From: Brevundimonas sp. ASV9
Lineage (GTDB): Bacteria; Pseudomonadota; Alphaproteobacteria; Caulobacterales; Caulobacteraceae
Assembly (NCBI RefSeq): GCF_016429195.1
Contig: NZ_JAELUF010000023.1
Span: forward strand, 1 to 37,753
DNA: 37,753 nucleotides
Reading direction: 5' to 3'
The position numbers and the translations under genes were made by a program. The notes beneath the pieces were generated by a model. It made no database searches. It was not told the DNA's origin and was given only the letters and a program-made list of their open reading frames with translations. Of the stretch, positions 1 to 8,495 are shown piece after piece (position 1 is the stretch's first letter; each line of letters opens with the position of its first letter).

Positions 1-78
1 GCCCAGATCCCCACGTTCTGTTTGGTCGCATGACGCTAAGACGAAGGTTCTAAGACGATGTGAACGCAGTTCTTTCGC
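1..78. other. Window edge, no gene seen
   Basis: This short stretch lies downstream of the bolA stop codon. I see no convincing reading frame, tRNA or terminator hairpin in it. It may be the end of an intergenic region continuing outside the window. Confidence 0.5.
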
Positions 79-375
79 TCAGCCAGCCTCCTCCGGCGTC
101 AGCGCCTTGATCGAAAGGGCGTGGACCGGTCCGGCCATTTCGTCCTTCAACAGAGCGTTCACCGCGCGTTGTCGCGCCAGCCGCGATTGCCCCTGGAAAG
201 CGGCCGACACGATCACCAAGTTGAAGTGGCTTTCGCCGCCAGGCTTGGCGTCCATTCCGCCTTCATGATGATGTCCGGCGTGGCGCCAGCTGTCGTCCTC
301 GACCTCCAAACGCACAGGCGACAGCCCTGCCGTCAGTTTTGCACGAATAATCGTCGCCACCGGGCCTTCAGACAT
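79..375 (-). CDS. bolA: BolA family protein
   Basis: This 98-residue protein belongs to the BolA/IbaG family. Family members have a class II KH-like fold and usually pair with monothiol glutaredoxins to handle iron-sulfur clusters; some affect cell shape under stress. Visible family features are an N-terminal helix (RAKLTAGLSP), a His-rich loop around residues 32-37 (RHAGHHH), a central FNLVIVS strand, the RLARQRAVN helix and a C-terminal HALSIKALTP strand. I chose the start at 375 because AAGGAA lies six bases upstream and the length fits the family; a longer upstream frame only reads into the divergent gene. It is divergent from the J-domain gene with 45 bp between starts. A BolA gene beside a J-domain gene is a common alphaproteobacterial arrangement. 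No glutaredoxin gene is in view. Confidence 0.93.
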   Translation of the reverse strand: MSEGPVATIIRAKLTAGLSPVRLEVEDDSWRHAGHHHEGGMDAKPGGESHFNLVIVSAAFQGQSRLARQRAVNALLKDEMAGPVHALSIKALTPEEAG

Positions 376-420
376 GATCGATTCCTTGATGCTGTCCCAA
401 TCGGGCTTACACTTCGGCTG

Positions 421-1089
421 ATGTCCGCCTCCTTTCAATACAAGCCGCGCTTCACCGACATTCGGGTGAAGCCGCCCAAGCCCGAGGAAGAGGCGGCGAA
501 GGCCGACGTCCTGCATCTGAAGCCGGGTGAAAAGCCGTGCCAGTGGCCCGACTGTCGCCGGGCCGCCGCGGCCAAGGCGCCCAAGTCGCGCGAACGGCTG
601 AACGACTTCTATGAGTTCTGCCAGCCGCACGCCGGCGAATACAACAAGGGCTGGAACTTCTACGCCGGCATGACCGAGGGCGAGATTCGCGCCGCCCAGG
701 AAAACGAGGCCATGACCGGCGGGCGCCCGACCTGGGAGATGCAGGCCGGCAAGTTCACGCGCGAGGCCGCCGCCTTCGCCGCCAAGATGGGCACCTCGAA
801 CACCACCGGCGCCGGCTCGTGGCGCGACAGCTTCGGCCTGTTCGGGCGCAAGGGCGATCAGGCGCCGCAGTCCGCGACCGAGGACCGACGCATCGGCAAG
901 CTGGAACGCGCCGCCCTCGCCGACCTCGATCTGGATCCGGGCGCCGACAAGGCGAAGATCAAGGCCCAGTATTACGAGCTGCTGAAGCGGTTTCACCCCG
1001 ACACCAACAGCGGCGACCGCAGCGCCGAAGCCAAGCTGCAACGCGTGATCAAGGCCTGGAAGACGCTGAAGAAGGCCGGCCTGGCCTGA
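421..1089 (+). CDS. J-domain (DnaJ-like) protein
   Basis: This 222-residue protein carries a C-terminal J domain (about residues 158-222) with the diagnostic HPD tripeptide at 192-194, so it probably stimulates the ATPase of DnaK. It lacks the Gly/Phe and CxxCxGxG regions of true DnaJ and is a type III J protein. The N-terminal half has C40, C45, C67 and H70 (PCQWPDC and CQPH), which could bind a metal; that is inference. Similar proteins with the J domain at the C-terminus are common next to bolA in alphaproteobacteria. The start at 421 gives a sensible N-terminus (MSASFQYKPR); the frame is open further upstream but there overlaps bolA. The gene converges on the SDR gene with only 4 bp between stops. 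Confidence 0.9.
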   Translation: MSASFQYKPRFTDIRVKPPKPEEEAAKADVLHLKPGEKPCQWPDCRRAAAAKAPKSRERLNDFYEFCQPHAGEYNKGWNFYAGMTEGEIRAAQENEAMTGGRPTWEMQAGKFTREAAAFAAKMGTSNTTGAGSWRDSFGLFGRKGDQAPQSATEDRRIGKLERAALADLDLDPGADKAKIKAQYYELLKRFHPDTNSGDRSAEAKLQRVIKAWKTLKKAGLA

Positions 1090-1093
1090 CGGC

Positions 1094-1771
1094 CTAGTCG
1101 GCGTAGATCATCTTGCGCGTCATGCCGCCATCCACGGTCAGCACCTGGCCCGTGACGAAGCACGCTTCGGCGAGATAAAGCACGGCCCCGGCGATATCCT
1201 CGGCGCGGCCGACGCGGCCGACCGGATGCTGTTCGTGATCGACAGAACGCAAATCCTCGCCATCCGAAATCCAGCCGGGCGCAATGGCGTTCACGCGAAT
1301 CCGAGGGCCTTCGCTGATCGCCAAGGCGTGGGTCAGGGCGAACAGCGCGCCCTTGGACGCCGCATAGGCCTCAGTGTGCGGCTCGGACATGAAGGCGCGC
1401 GTCGAGATCATGTTCACGATGGCGCCGCCCTCGTTCAGCATCGGAATGGCGGCGCGGCTCATCAAAAAGGCGCCGGTCAGATGGCTGTCGATGGTCTTGC
1501 GCCAGTCCGCCAGCGACAGTTCAGCCAGCGGGCCGTTCACCGGATCGGCGATGCCCCCGTTGTTGACCAGCAGATCCAGCGACGACCACCCCAGCGTCTC
1601 GAACGCCTGTTTGACCGAATCCTCATCACCCAGATCGCAGTCGATGTGACGGGCGTCCCCCTCGCTCGGTTTCAGGTCGAAGGAGGCGACCTCCCATCCG
1701 TTGGCCAGCAGGGCGTTACAGACGCCCGTTCCGATCAGGCCCGATCCGCCCGTGACAATCGCTTTTTTCAT
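1094..1771 (-). CDS. SDR family oxidoreductase
   Basis: A 225-residue classical short-chain dehydrogenase/reductase with a Rossmann fold. The nucleotide-binding TGGSGLIG motif is at 7-14, NNGG at 70-73 (normally NNAG), the catalytic Ser is probably S123, and YAASK supplies Y136 and K140. The C-terminal VTGQVLTVDGGM segment is typical. The catalytic-tetrad Asn, usually in an NLxG context, appears as His97 (SHLTGAF), so catalysis or proton relay may differ. An acidic residue after the second strand (FDLKP) hints at NAD(H) preference. The substrate cannot be read from sequence. The gene lies 39 nt downstream of amiC on the same strand and may be cotranscribed with it, though a weak hairpin sits in the gap. 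Confidence 0.9.
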   Translation of the reverse strand: MKKAIVTGGSGLIGTGVCNALLANGWEVASFDLKPSEGDARHIDCDLGDEDSVKQAFETLGWSSLDLLVNNGGIADPVNGPLAELSLADWRKTIDSHLTGAFLMSRAAIPMLNEGGAIVNMISTRAFMSEPHTEAYAASKGALFALTHALAISEGPRIRVNAIAPGWISDGEDLRSVDHEQHPVGRVGRAEDIAGAVLYLAEACFVTGQVLTVDGGMTRKMIYAD

Positions 1772-1810
1772 GGTCCGAAAACCGGCGACGGCCGGCTTGG
1801 TTGCGCCGGA

Positions 1811-3040
1811 TCAGGGCTGACCGGCCGCCTGGCTGTTCGCGGCAGCCATCATCGGGCTCGACGGCTCGCGGAAATAGCGATCGATCCCGTCCGCCACCGA
1901 CTTCATCAGGCGACGGCGCGCGCGCTCGTCAGTCAGAAGCCGCTCGTCCTCGGGGTTTGTGATGAAGCCCATTTCCAGCAGCACGGCCGGCACGTCGGGC
2001 GCCAGGAGGACGGCCAGGCCCGCATCGCGATGGCTGCGGCGAAGCAGAGGATGGTCCGAGCCCTCCAGATGGGTCAGCAAGACGCGCGCGAACTGGGCCG
2101 AGCGGTTCTGAGTCGCACGTTGCGTCATGTCGAGCAGGATGCGATCCACCGACGGGTCGCGCCCCGGCAGATGCAGCTCGCGGTGCCAGTTGTCGCCGCG
2201 CGTGAACTCGCGCACGGCCCGGCCCGCGCCCTGCTCCGACAAGGTATAGACGCTGGCCCCGCGCAGCGCCGGGTCGGCGCCGGCGTCAGCGTGCAAGGAA
2301 ATGAACAGATCGGCGTCGGCCTGACGCGCGATGGAAACACGGCGATAGAGATCGACGTAGCGGTCGTCGGTCCGGGTCAGGCGCACGCGATAGCGGCCGT
2401 TCTTCTCGAGCTCGGCCTTCAACGCCAGGGCGGCGGCCAAAGTGACCTGCTTTTCCTGGGCGCTTGCGCCGCTGGCGCCCGGATCATTGCCGCCATGGCC
2501 GGCGTCGATGACAATCAGGGGGCGTTCAGCGCGGCGCGGCGGCGCGCTGGCGCGCGGCGCCGGCGTGGTCGAGGCGCGCGCGGCGACTCCCGTCGCCTTC
2601 AGGTCCACGACATAACGATAATGGCTGACGCCGTCGCCGGGCGGCAGAAGGAAGCGCCGTTCGATCTCGCTGCCGCGCGCCAGTTCCAGCTGAACACGTG
2701 ACGAACCGCCAGACGAAGTGACCTCATAGGAGCGCACCAGACCGGAACCGCCACCGTTCAGACCACGCCCTGGCGCAACACCGCTGAGGGCCAGCACCAC
2801 CCGGCCTTCGCCGCCCGCGTCGATGACGCGTCCTTGCGCCGTCTTGTCCAGATCGATGACGACGCGGGTCCGATCGCCATCGGCGCCGAAGCGCACCGCC
2901 AGCACATCGCCCTGCGCGCCCCAGGCGAAACCGCGCGTTGCGGACAGACCGACCATGCAGATGACCACGAAGGCCAGGGCGGTCATCGCCCACTCCTTCG
3001 CGCCCCAGCGCATCAGACCTGTCAAAACGCGACCGCTCAT
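1811..3040 (-). CDS. amiC: N-acetylmuramoyl-L-alanine amidase (AmiC-like)
   Basis: This 409-residue exported cell-wall amidase cleaves the bond between N-acetylmuramic acid and L-alanine, usually during daughter-cell separation. An N-terminal hydrophobic segment (about 18-35) should act as a signal peptide or anchor. Residues 45-150 resemble an AMIN domain that targets peptidoglycan or the septum, followed by an Ala/Pro linker (about 150-172). The Amidase_3 catalytic domain starts at VIDAGHGG. Expected zinc ligands are H182, E196 and H250 (SLHAD), with E356 (LLEMGF) as the catalytic glutamate, so all key residues are present. The gene is divergent from rne, as in Caulobacter. In many relatives a penicillin-binding protein gene follows; here an SDR gene follows instead. 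Confidence 0.94.
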   Translation of the reverse strand: MSGRVLTGLMRWGAKEWAMTALAFVVICMVGLSATRGFAWGAQGDVLAVRFGADGDRTRVVIDLDKTAQGRVIDAGGEGRVVLALSGVAPGRGLNGGGSGLVRSYEVTSSGGSSRVQLELARGSEIERRFLLPPGDGVSHYRYVVDLKATGVAARASTTPAPRASAPPRRAERPLIVIDAGHGGNDPGASGASAQEKQVTLAAALALKAELEKNGRYRVRLTRTDDRYVDLYRRVSIARQADADLFISLHADAGADPALRGASVYTLSEQGAGRAVREFTRGDNWHRELHLPGRDPSVDRILLDMTQRATQNRSAQFARVLLTHLEGSDHPLLRRSHRDAGLAVLLAPDVPAVLLEMGFITNPEDERLLTDERARRRLMKSVADGIDRYFREPSSPMMAAANSQAAGQP

Positions 3041-3494
3041 CTGCGTCGGCGAACCCGGTTTAAGCCTACTTGAACCCCATCATGACAGAGGCTCGTATTC
3101 AGGGGGTTAAGGCGAGCGCCTTTTAATTCTCCCGTTGCATGACTATGCTGTGACCGCTCGCGAACCGATCGCGCCGATTTCGCCTCTGCGAATCTTGGCG
3201 CGCCCTCCTCGCGGCGTTGACTTTCACCAATCCTAGAACCGCCCCGGCCTGGCCGATGGTTCGAAGAGCGGACCAGGGACGCGGCCTTCCCAAGGGATTG
3301 GCGCGCCCGGTTCAGGACCGACGACTTAATGGGCCTTTCCGCCTGCGTTACCCAATGGCTTGATCAAGCCTTCTTCGCCGTTCTCGGCGAGGGGATGTCG
3401 CGCGCGCCGGCCCTCACCTTCATTCGGCGAGCCGCCATGACCCTGTCCGGAGATCCGGGACGGTCGGCCTGCGCGCGCCAGAGAGAGACTTTCC
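3041..3494. promoter_or_regulatory. amiC/rne divergent intergenic region and rne leader
   Basis: This 454-bp gap has no convincing gene. It must hold the promoters of both divergent genes and probably a long rne leader. On the plus strand TTGACT (3217-3222) followed by CCTAGAAC (3232-3239) resembles the Caulobacter housekeeping consensus, but the spacer is short. Near rne there is a 14-bp perfect palindrome (3357-3370, centre TGATCA) and a 6-bp stem with a 4-nt loop (3375-3390). Long structured leaders are known targets of RNase E autoregulation in E. coli; a similar role here is inference. Confidence 0.5.
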
Positions 3495-6197
3495 ATGTCA
3501 AAGACAATGCTGATCGATGCGGCGCATCCCGAGGAGACCCGGGTCGCAATCGTGGACGGGCGCAAGATTGAGGAATTCGATTTCGAATCCCGTGCGAAGC
3601 GCCAGCTTCGCGGCAACATCTACCTCGCCAAGGTCACTCGCGTAGAGCCCAGCCTGCAGGCCGCCTTCATTGAATACGGCGGCAATCGCCACGGCTTCCT
3701 CGCCTTCAACGAAATCCACCCCGACTACTACCAGATCCCCGTCGCCGACCGCGAAGCCATCATGGCCGAGGCGCACGATGATGAGGACGAGGACGATCTC
3801 GACCGCGAATCGACCGGCGACGACGTCGACCCCGAATCGGCGCTGGCCGACGAGGAGCGGCTGAAGCGCCGCCTGATGCGTCGCTACAAAATCCAAGACG
3901 TCATCAAGCGCCGCCAGATCCTGCTGGTCCAGGTCGTCAAGGACGAGCGCGGCGCCAAGGGCGCAGCCCTGACCACCTGGCTGTCGCTGGCCGGCCGCTA
4001 CTGCGTGCTGATGCCCAACACCGGCAAGGGCGGCGGCATTTCGCGCAAGATCACGAACACCTCTGACCGTCGTCGCCTGAAGAGCGCCGTCTCGGCCCTG
4101 GAAGTGCCCAAGGGCATGGGCCTGATCATCCGCACGGCGGGCGCCAAGCGCACCAAGGCCGAGATCAAGCGCGACTACCAATATCTGCTGCGCCTGTGGG
4201 AAACGATCCGCGAGACCACCCTCGCCTCTCACGCCCCCTCGGTGATCTACGAGGAAGAGAACCTGGTCCGCCGCGCCGTGCGCGACATGTTCGACAAGGA
4301 TTTCGACGGCATCCAGGTCGAGGGCGTCGAGGGCTTCAAGGAAGCGCGCGACTTCATGCGCGTGCTGATGCCGGCGCAGGCCAAGAAGGTTCACCTGTAT
4401 CGCGGCTCGCGCCCCCTGTTCGCCGCCAACGGCATCGAGGAGTTGCTGACGCAAATCCATCAGCCGGTCGTGCCGCTGAAGTCCGGCGGCTATCTGGTGA
4501 TCAACCAGACCGAGGCCCTGGTAGCCATCGACGTCAACTCGGGTCGCGCCACCAAGGAACGCAACGTCGAGCAGACGGCGTTCAAGACCAATATGGAAGC
4601 GGCCGAGGAGGCCGCCCGCCAGCTGCGCCTGCGCGACCTCGCCGGCCTGGTCGTCATCGACTTCATCGACATGGATGAGGGCAAGAACAACCGCGCCGTC
4701 GAGCGCGTGCTGAAGGAGGCCCTGTCCTCCGACCGCGCTCGCATCCAGATGGGCCGCATTTCGCCCTTCGGCTTGATGGAAATCAGCCGCCAGCGTCGCC
4801 GACTGGGCGTGATCGAGGGCGCGACCGAAGCCTGCCCGCACTGCCAGGGCACGGGTCGCATCCGCTCGGCCGAATCCGCCGCCCTGATGACCTTGCGCGC
4901 GGTCGACATCGAGGCCGGAAAGAACGGCGCGGGCGTCGTGGTGCTGAAGGTTTGCACCGCCGTCGGCCTGTACATCCTGAACCACAAGCGCGCCTATCTG
5001 CAGTCGCTCTTGGAACGTCGCGGCCTGAACGTCATCGTCCAGATCGACGACAGCTTGGGTCAGGGCGAACACAATATCGAGCGCACCGAGACGAACGAGG
5101 ACTTCGTCGCGCCCGAGATCGAGATGCCCAACCTCGACGACGACTTCGACGCCTCGCTGTACGAAGACGAGGATGAGGACGACGACGAGGAGATCATCGC
5201 CGACGACGATGACGACACCGTCGAATCCCTGGATCGCGAAGACAGCGACGACGACGAACCGCGCGAACGTTCGGAACGTCACGACGGCGGTCGCGATCGC
5301 GGTCGTGGACGCAACCGTCGCCGTCGCGGAGGTCGTCGCGACGAGGAAACCTCCGACGTCGAGGCCGTCGATACGGTCAGCGCCGACGACGCCTCGGACG
5401 ATGAGGAAGACGAAAACGGCCGCCGCCGTCGCCGTGGCCGCCGTGGCGGTCGCCGCGTCCGCGAGGATGGCGAGCGCGACGTCTACACCTGGGTTCGCGG
5501 CCGCACGCCGTCGCTGGACGACCCCTATGTCTGGTTCGACCCGCTGAACCCCAGCCGCTCGGAAGGTCGTCCGGAACGCGGCGAGCGCCCTGAGCGGGCA
5601 GAACGTCCCGCTGTCGCTCAGTCCGAGATCGAAGGCCTGGATGTCGTTGCTGGCGAAGGCTCCGGCGAGGAAGGCGGCCGTTCGCGTCGCCGCCGTCGTC
5701 GGGGTCGCGGTCGTGGCGACGGTCCCGTCAGCCACGAGATCAAGGTCGAGAACCGCGCCACCAACGAAGGCATGCCGCCCGACGGCTCGCCCGAGACGCC
5801 GATGGCCGTCATGGTCGAGCCGACCGAGGCCGTCGAAACGTCTGCCCCGGCCATCGCGCCCGAACCTCAGCGTCGTCGCGTGCGCCGCAAGTCGGCCAGC
5901 GCCAACGTCGAGATCGCGACCGAACCGCATCCCGACACCGCCATCGAGCCGAACGAGGCCACGGTCCAAGGCGCGCCGGCCGAGCTGGACGTGACCCCGC
6001 ACGAGGCGCTGGCCGCCGAACCGGCCGAGGTCGCCCCGGTCGCCGCCCCGACGGCGGTTCCGGTGACCGAGGCCGTGCTGGCCGAGCCCTTCGTCGCCCC
6101 CACGCCGGAGATCGACGTTCAGGCCATCATCGCCGAAGACCCGAACCAGATCGTCGCACCGCCCGAAAAGCCCAAGCGCGGGTGGTGGCGCCGCTGA
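3495..6197 (+). CDS. rne: Ribonuclease E
   Basis: This 900-residue RNase E is the endonuclease and scaffold of the RNA degradosome. The N-terminal catalytic half has an S1 region interrupted by a very acidic insert (about 93-120), common in alphaproteobacteria. Magnesium-binding Asp residues are D346 (AIDVNSG) and D389 (VIDFID); their 43-residue spacing equals E. coli D303/D346. The zinc link CPHC is at C447 and C450, again at the E. coli spacing. After about residue 540 the protein becomes low-complexity, alternating Asp/Glu-rich and Arg-rich blocks, as expected for a disordered RNA- and protein-binding scaffold. It ends in GWWRR, the type of motif shown to bind PNPase in Caulobacter. The start at 3495 gives the family's MSKTMLIDA N-terminus. 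Confidence 0.98.
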   Translation: MSKTMLIDAAHPEETRVAIVDGRKIEEFDFESRAKRQLRGNIYLAKVTRVEPSLQAAFIEYGGNRHGFLAFNEIHPDYYQIPVADREAIMAEAHDDEDEDDLDRESTGDDVDPESALADEERLKRRLMRRYKIQDVIKRRQILLVQVVKDERGAKGAALTTWLSLAGRYCVLMPNTGKGGGISRKITNTSDRRRLKSAVSALEVPKGMGLIIRTAGAKRTKAEIKRDYQYLLRLWETIRETTLASHAPSVIYEEENLVRRAVRDMFDKDFDGIQVEGVEGFKEARDFMRVLMPAQAKKVHLYRGSRPLFAANGIEELLTQIHQPVVPLKSGGYLVINQTEALVAIDVNSGRATKERNVEQTAFKTNMEAAEEAARQLRLRDLAGLVVIDFIDMDEGKNNRAVERVLKEALSSDRARIQMGRISPFGLMEISRQRRRLGVIEGATEACPHCQGTGRIRSAESAALMTLRAVDIEAGKNGAGVVVLKVCTAVGLYILNHKRAYLQSLLERRGLNVIVQIDDSLGQGEHNIERTETNEDFVAPEIEMPNLDDDFDASLYEDEDEDDDEEIIADDDDDTVESLDREDSDDDEPRERSERHDGGRDRGRGRNRRRRGGRRDEETSDVEAVDTVSADDASDDEEDENGRRRRRGRRGGRRVREDGERDVYTWVRGRTPSLDDPYVWFDPLNPSRSEGRPERGERPERAERPAVAQSEIEGLDVVAGEGSGEEGGRSRRRRRRGRGRGDGPVSHEIKVENRATNEGMPPDGSPETPMAVMVEPTEAVETSAPAIAPEPQRRRVRRKSASANVEIATEPHPDTAIEPNEATVQGAPAELDVTPHEALAAEPAEVAPVAAPTAVPVTEAVLAEPFVAPTPEIDVQAIIAEDPNQIVAPPEKPKRGWWRR

Positions 6198-6256
6198 TCG
6201 GTCACGATTAGACTGTCTGGATACAGGCGGGGGCCGGTCGTTGTTGGAGTAGAGCC

Positions 6257-7657
6257 ATGAGGTGGCTTCCTCGATCTGCATCCCGCGTTCTGGCGGCGGC
6301 GGCGACGGCCTTGATGGCTGTTTCCGTCGCCGGCCAGGCCTCCGCACAAAGCCTGATCCGCGACACCGAGGTCGAGGGCATTGTGCGCGAATGGGCCGAC
6401 CCGGTCTTCGTGGCCATGGGGCTGAACCCGAACGACATCGAAGTCCTGCTGGTCAACGACAACGACTTGAACGCCTTTGCGACACGCGGGCGAATCATGG
6501 GCGTCAACACCGGCCTGATCCTGCGCACAAAGACGCCCGGCGAACTGCTGGGCGTGATGGCGCACGAGGCGGGCCACATCAAGAACCGCCACACCCTGCG
6601 CGACGGGGCCGAGAACGCCGGCAAACAGCCGATGTTCATGACCATGGCGCTGGGCGCCCTGGCGATCGCCGCCGGCGCGCCGGACGCAGGCGTGGCCCTG
6701 CTGGGTTCCAGCCAGTATTTCGGCGCTCTGGGCGCGCTGCATTACATGCAGAGCCAGGAGGGCGAGGCCGACATCTCGGGCGCGCGGGCGCTGGAGGCGG
6801 CCGGCGAATCCGGCGCCGGACTGGTGTCCTTCTTCGAGAACTTCCGCTCGCAGGAGGTCTTCTCCGACGCCCGCCGCTATCCCTATTTCCGCAGTCACCC
6901 CCTGTCGTCGAATCGGATCGAAAGCCTGCGCCGCTATGTGCAGGAACAGCCGCACTACGACCATCGCGACAGCCCCGAACGTATGGCGCAGCACGCGCTG
7001 ATCCTGGCCAAGATTCACGCCTTCATGGATCCGCCGAACGCCACCCTGCGCGACTATCCGTCAACCGACACCTCCCTGCCCGGCCGCTATGCGCGAGCCA
7101 TCGCCTGGTATCGCGACGGCCAGACGGACAAGGCGCTGACGGCGGTGGACGCGCTTATCGCCGGCGACGTGAACAACCCCTATTTCCAGGAACTGAAGGG
7201 CCAGATCCTGTTCGAGGAAGGTCGCCCGGCCGAGGCCGTCGCCGCCCACCGCGAGGCAGTCCGCCTGAAGCCCGACGCCCCCCTGCTGCGCGTCAACCTG
7301 GCCCACGCCCTGATCGAAACCAACGACAAGGCCAAGCTGGACGAGGCCATCGACCAGCTGAAACACGCCGTCGTCGCGGAGAAGGACAACACCATGGCTT
7401 GGCGACTGCTGGCCCAGGCCTATGCCTCCCAGGGCAAGGAAGGCGAGGCGCGACTGGCCTCGGCGGAATACTATTTCGCCGGCGGGGACGAGAAACAGGC
7501 CACCCAGTTCGCCCTGCGCGCCCGCTCCATGCTGGATCCCGGCTCGATCGAATGGCGCCGCGCTGTCGATATCGTCCTGGCCTCGGGCGCCACGCCCGAC
7601 GATCTCAACGACCTGGACCGCCGCGACGCCGCGCGCCGACCCGCCACCCTCAACTAA
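6257..7657 (+). CDS. Exported M48 family metalloprotease with TPR-like C-terminus
   Basis: A 466-residue protein with a signal peptide (about 1-31, cleaved near GQASAQ) and an M48 zinc protease domain. HEAGH (H103, E104, H107) provides two zinc ligands and the catalytic Glu; E170 in EGEADISGARAL is the likely third ligand. The C-terminal half (about 280-440) is helical with TPR-like repeats. This layout matches BepA/YfgC, a periplasmic protease and chaperone that surveys outer-membrane protein assembly; an orthologous role is inferred. It starts 59 nt after rne and is followed after 26 nt by a DsbA-like gene on the same strand, suggesting a small envelope quality-control operon. Confidence 0.92.
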   Translation: MRWLPRSASRVLAAAATALMAVSVAGQASAQSLIRDTEVEGIVREWADPVFVAMGLNPNDIEVLLVNDNDLNAFATRGRIMGVNTGLILRTKTPGELLGVMAHEAGHIKNRHTLRDGAENAGKQPMFMTMALGALAIAAGAPDAGVALLGSSQYFGALGALHYMQSQEGEADISGARALEAAGESGAGLVSFFENFRSQEVFSDARRYPYFRSHPLSSNRIESLRRYVQEQPHYDHRDSPERMAQHALILAKIHAFMDPPNATLRDYPSTDTSLPGRYARAIAWYRDGQTDKALTAVDALIAGDVNNPYFQELKGQILFEEGRPAEAVAAHREAVRLKPDAPLLRVNLAHALIETNDKAKLDEAIDQLKHAVVAEKDNTMAWRLLAQAYASQGKEGEARLASAEYYFAGGDEKQATQFALRARSMLDPGSIEWRRAVDIVLASGATPDDLNDLDRRDAARRPATLN

Positions 7658-7683
7658 TCCCTTACCGCCGACTGCGAGCCTGA

Positions 7684-8463
7684 ATGACCGACGACGCCCT
7701 CACGCCTGCGCCCGAACCCAAGACCGCCAAGCCGGGATGGCTCAGCGGCGGCCGCGCCGGCTATCTGGCCCTGGGCCTATCGGTCATCGCGCTGGGCTTT
7801 TCAGCCGCGCCCTATCTGACCGGCGGATCGAACGTGCGTGCGTATCTGCTGGAGCATCCCGAGGTGTTACAGGAGGCGCAGATGGCGCTTCAGACCAAGG
7901 ACGCCGAGGCCGCCGTCGAGGAGACGAACCAGGCCGCCGCCGCCAACGCCGGCCTCCTGGCGCCCGACGCCCGCGATCCGGCCTTCGGTCCGGCGAACGC
8001 CAAGGTCACGGTGATCGAATTCTTCGACTTCCGCTGCCCCGGCTGCAAGGCCGTGGCCCACGACTATCGCGCCCTGATGGCCGCCCACCCGGAAGTCCGC
8101 TTCGTCTTCAAGGACTGGCCCATCCTGGACCGCGGCGACGACATCACCTCGCAATACGCCGCCCGCGCCGCCCTCGCCGCGCACCAGCAGGGCAAGTATC
8201 TGGAGGTCTATGACGCCCTGATGACCGAGCGGGCGCTGTCGATCGAGGCGATCGACGCCATTGTGGCGGCGCATGGCGTGGACATGGCCCGCGCCAAGGC
8301 CGCGATCGCCGCGCCCGACACCACCCGCCACATCGCCGACATTCACACCACGGCCGCCGCCCTGCGCCTGCGCGGCACGCCGACCTTCTTCGTCAACGGC
8401 AAGGCCAGCCCCGGCATCGACCCGGCCGAAATCGGCAAACTGATCGAAGCAGCGAAGCGCTGA
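7684..8463 (+). CDS. DsbA-family thioredoxin-fold protein, membrane-anchored
   Basis: This 259-residue protein has one N-terminal membrane segment (about 25-45) and a periplasmic DsbA-type thioredoxin domain. The redox motif is CPGC (C118, C121) after FFDFR, and the cis-proline loop is TP at 232-233 (RGTPTFFVNG). It should form or isomerise disulfides in exported proteins. CPGC differs from the CPHC of classical DsbA; similar BdbD/ScsC-like proteins are common in alphaproteobacteria. The gap to the upstream M48 protease is 26 nt, so cotranscription is likely and both may act on outer-membrane protein folding. The oxidising partner (DsbB-like) is not in this window. Confidence 0.9.
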   Translation: MTDDALTPAPEPKTAKPGWLSGGRAGYLALGLSVIALGFSAAPYLTGGSNVRAYLLEHPEVLQEAQMALQTKDAEAAVEETNQAAAANAGLLAPDARDPAFGPANAKVTVIEFFDFRCPGCKAVAHDYRALMAAHPEVRFVFKDWPILDRGDDITSQYAARAALAAHQQGKYLEVYDALMTERALSIEAIDAIVAAHGVDMARAKAAIAAPDTTRHIADIHTTAAALRLRGTPTFFVNGKASPGIDPAEIGKLIEAAKR

Positions 8464-8495
8464 AAAAACTGAGGCCGAGGCGCTATGCCTCGGCC
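8463..8495 (-). terminator. Intrinsic terminator overlapping the TPR gene stop
   Basis: A 9-bp perfect GC-rich stem (8473-8481 with 8487-8495, 5-nt loop) overlaps the last codons of the TPR gene. Read on the minus strand it is followed within 4 nt by a run of six T (8464-8469). It should end the leftward transcript. It has no T-run on the plus strand, so it is probably not bidirectional. Confidence 0.75.

Noticed and set aside
1772-1810. Terminator between amiC and the SDR gene
   Set aside because: The stem is only 5-6 bp with a G-U pair and a short T-run; too weak to call.
3217-3239. TTGACT...CCTAGAAC as the rne promoter
   Set aside because: Both halves resemble the Caulobacter consensus, but the spacer is shorter than usual, so it is kept only as a weak candidate.
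3395-3571. A 58-codon upstream frame overlapping the rne start
   Set aside because: Its purine-rich GAGGGG touches the ATG with no spacing and the product looks random, so translation is unlikely.
3498-6347. A 949-codon open frame antisense to rne
   Set aside because: It mirrors the strongly GC-biased codons of rne, has a repetitive Asp/Val/Ala/Gly/Arg composition and no family features.
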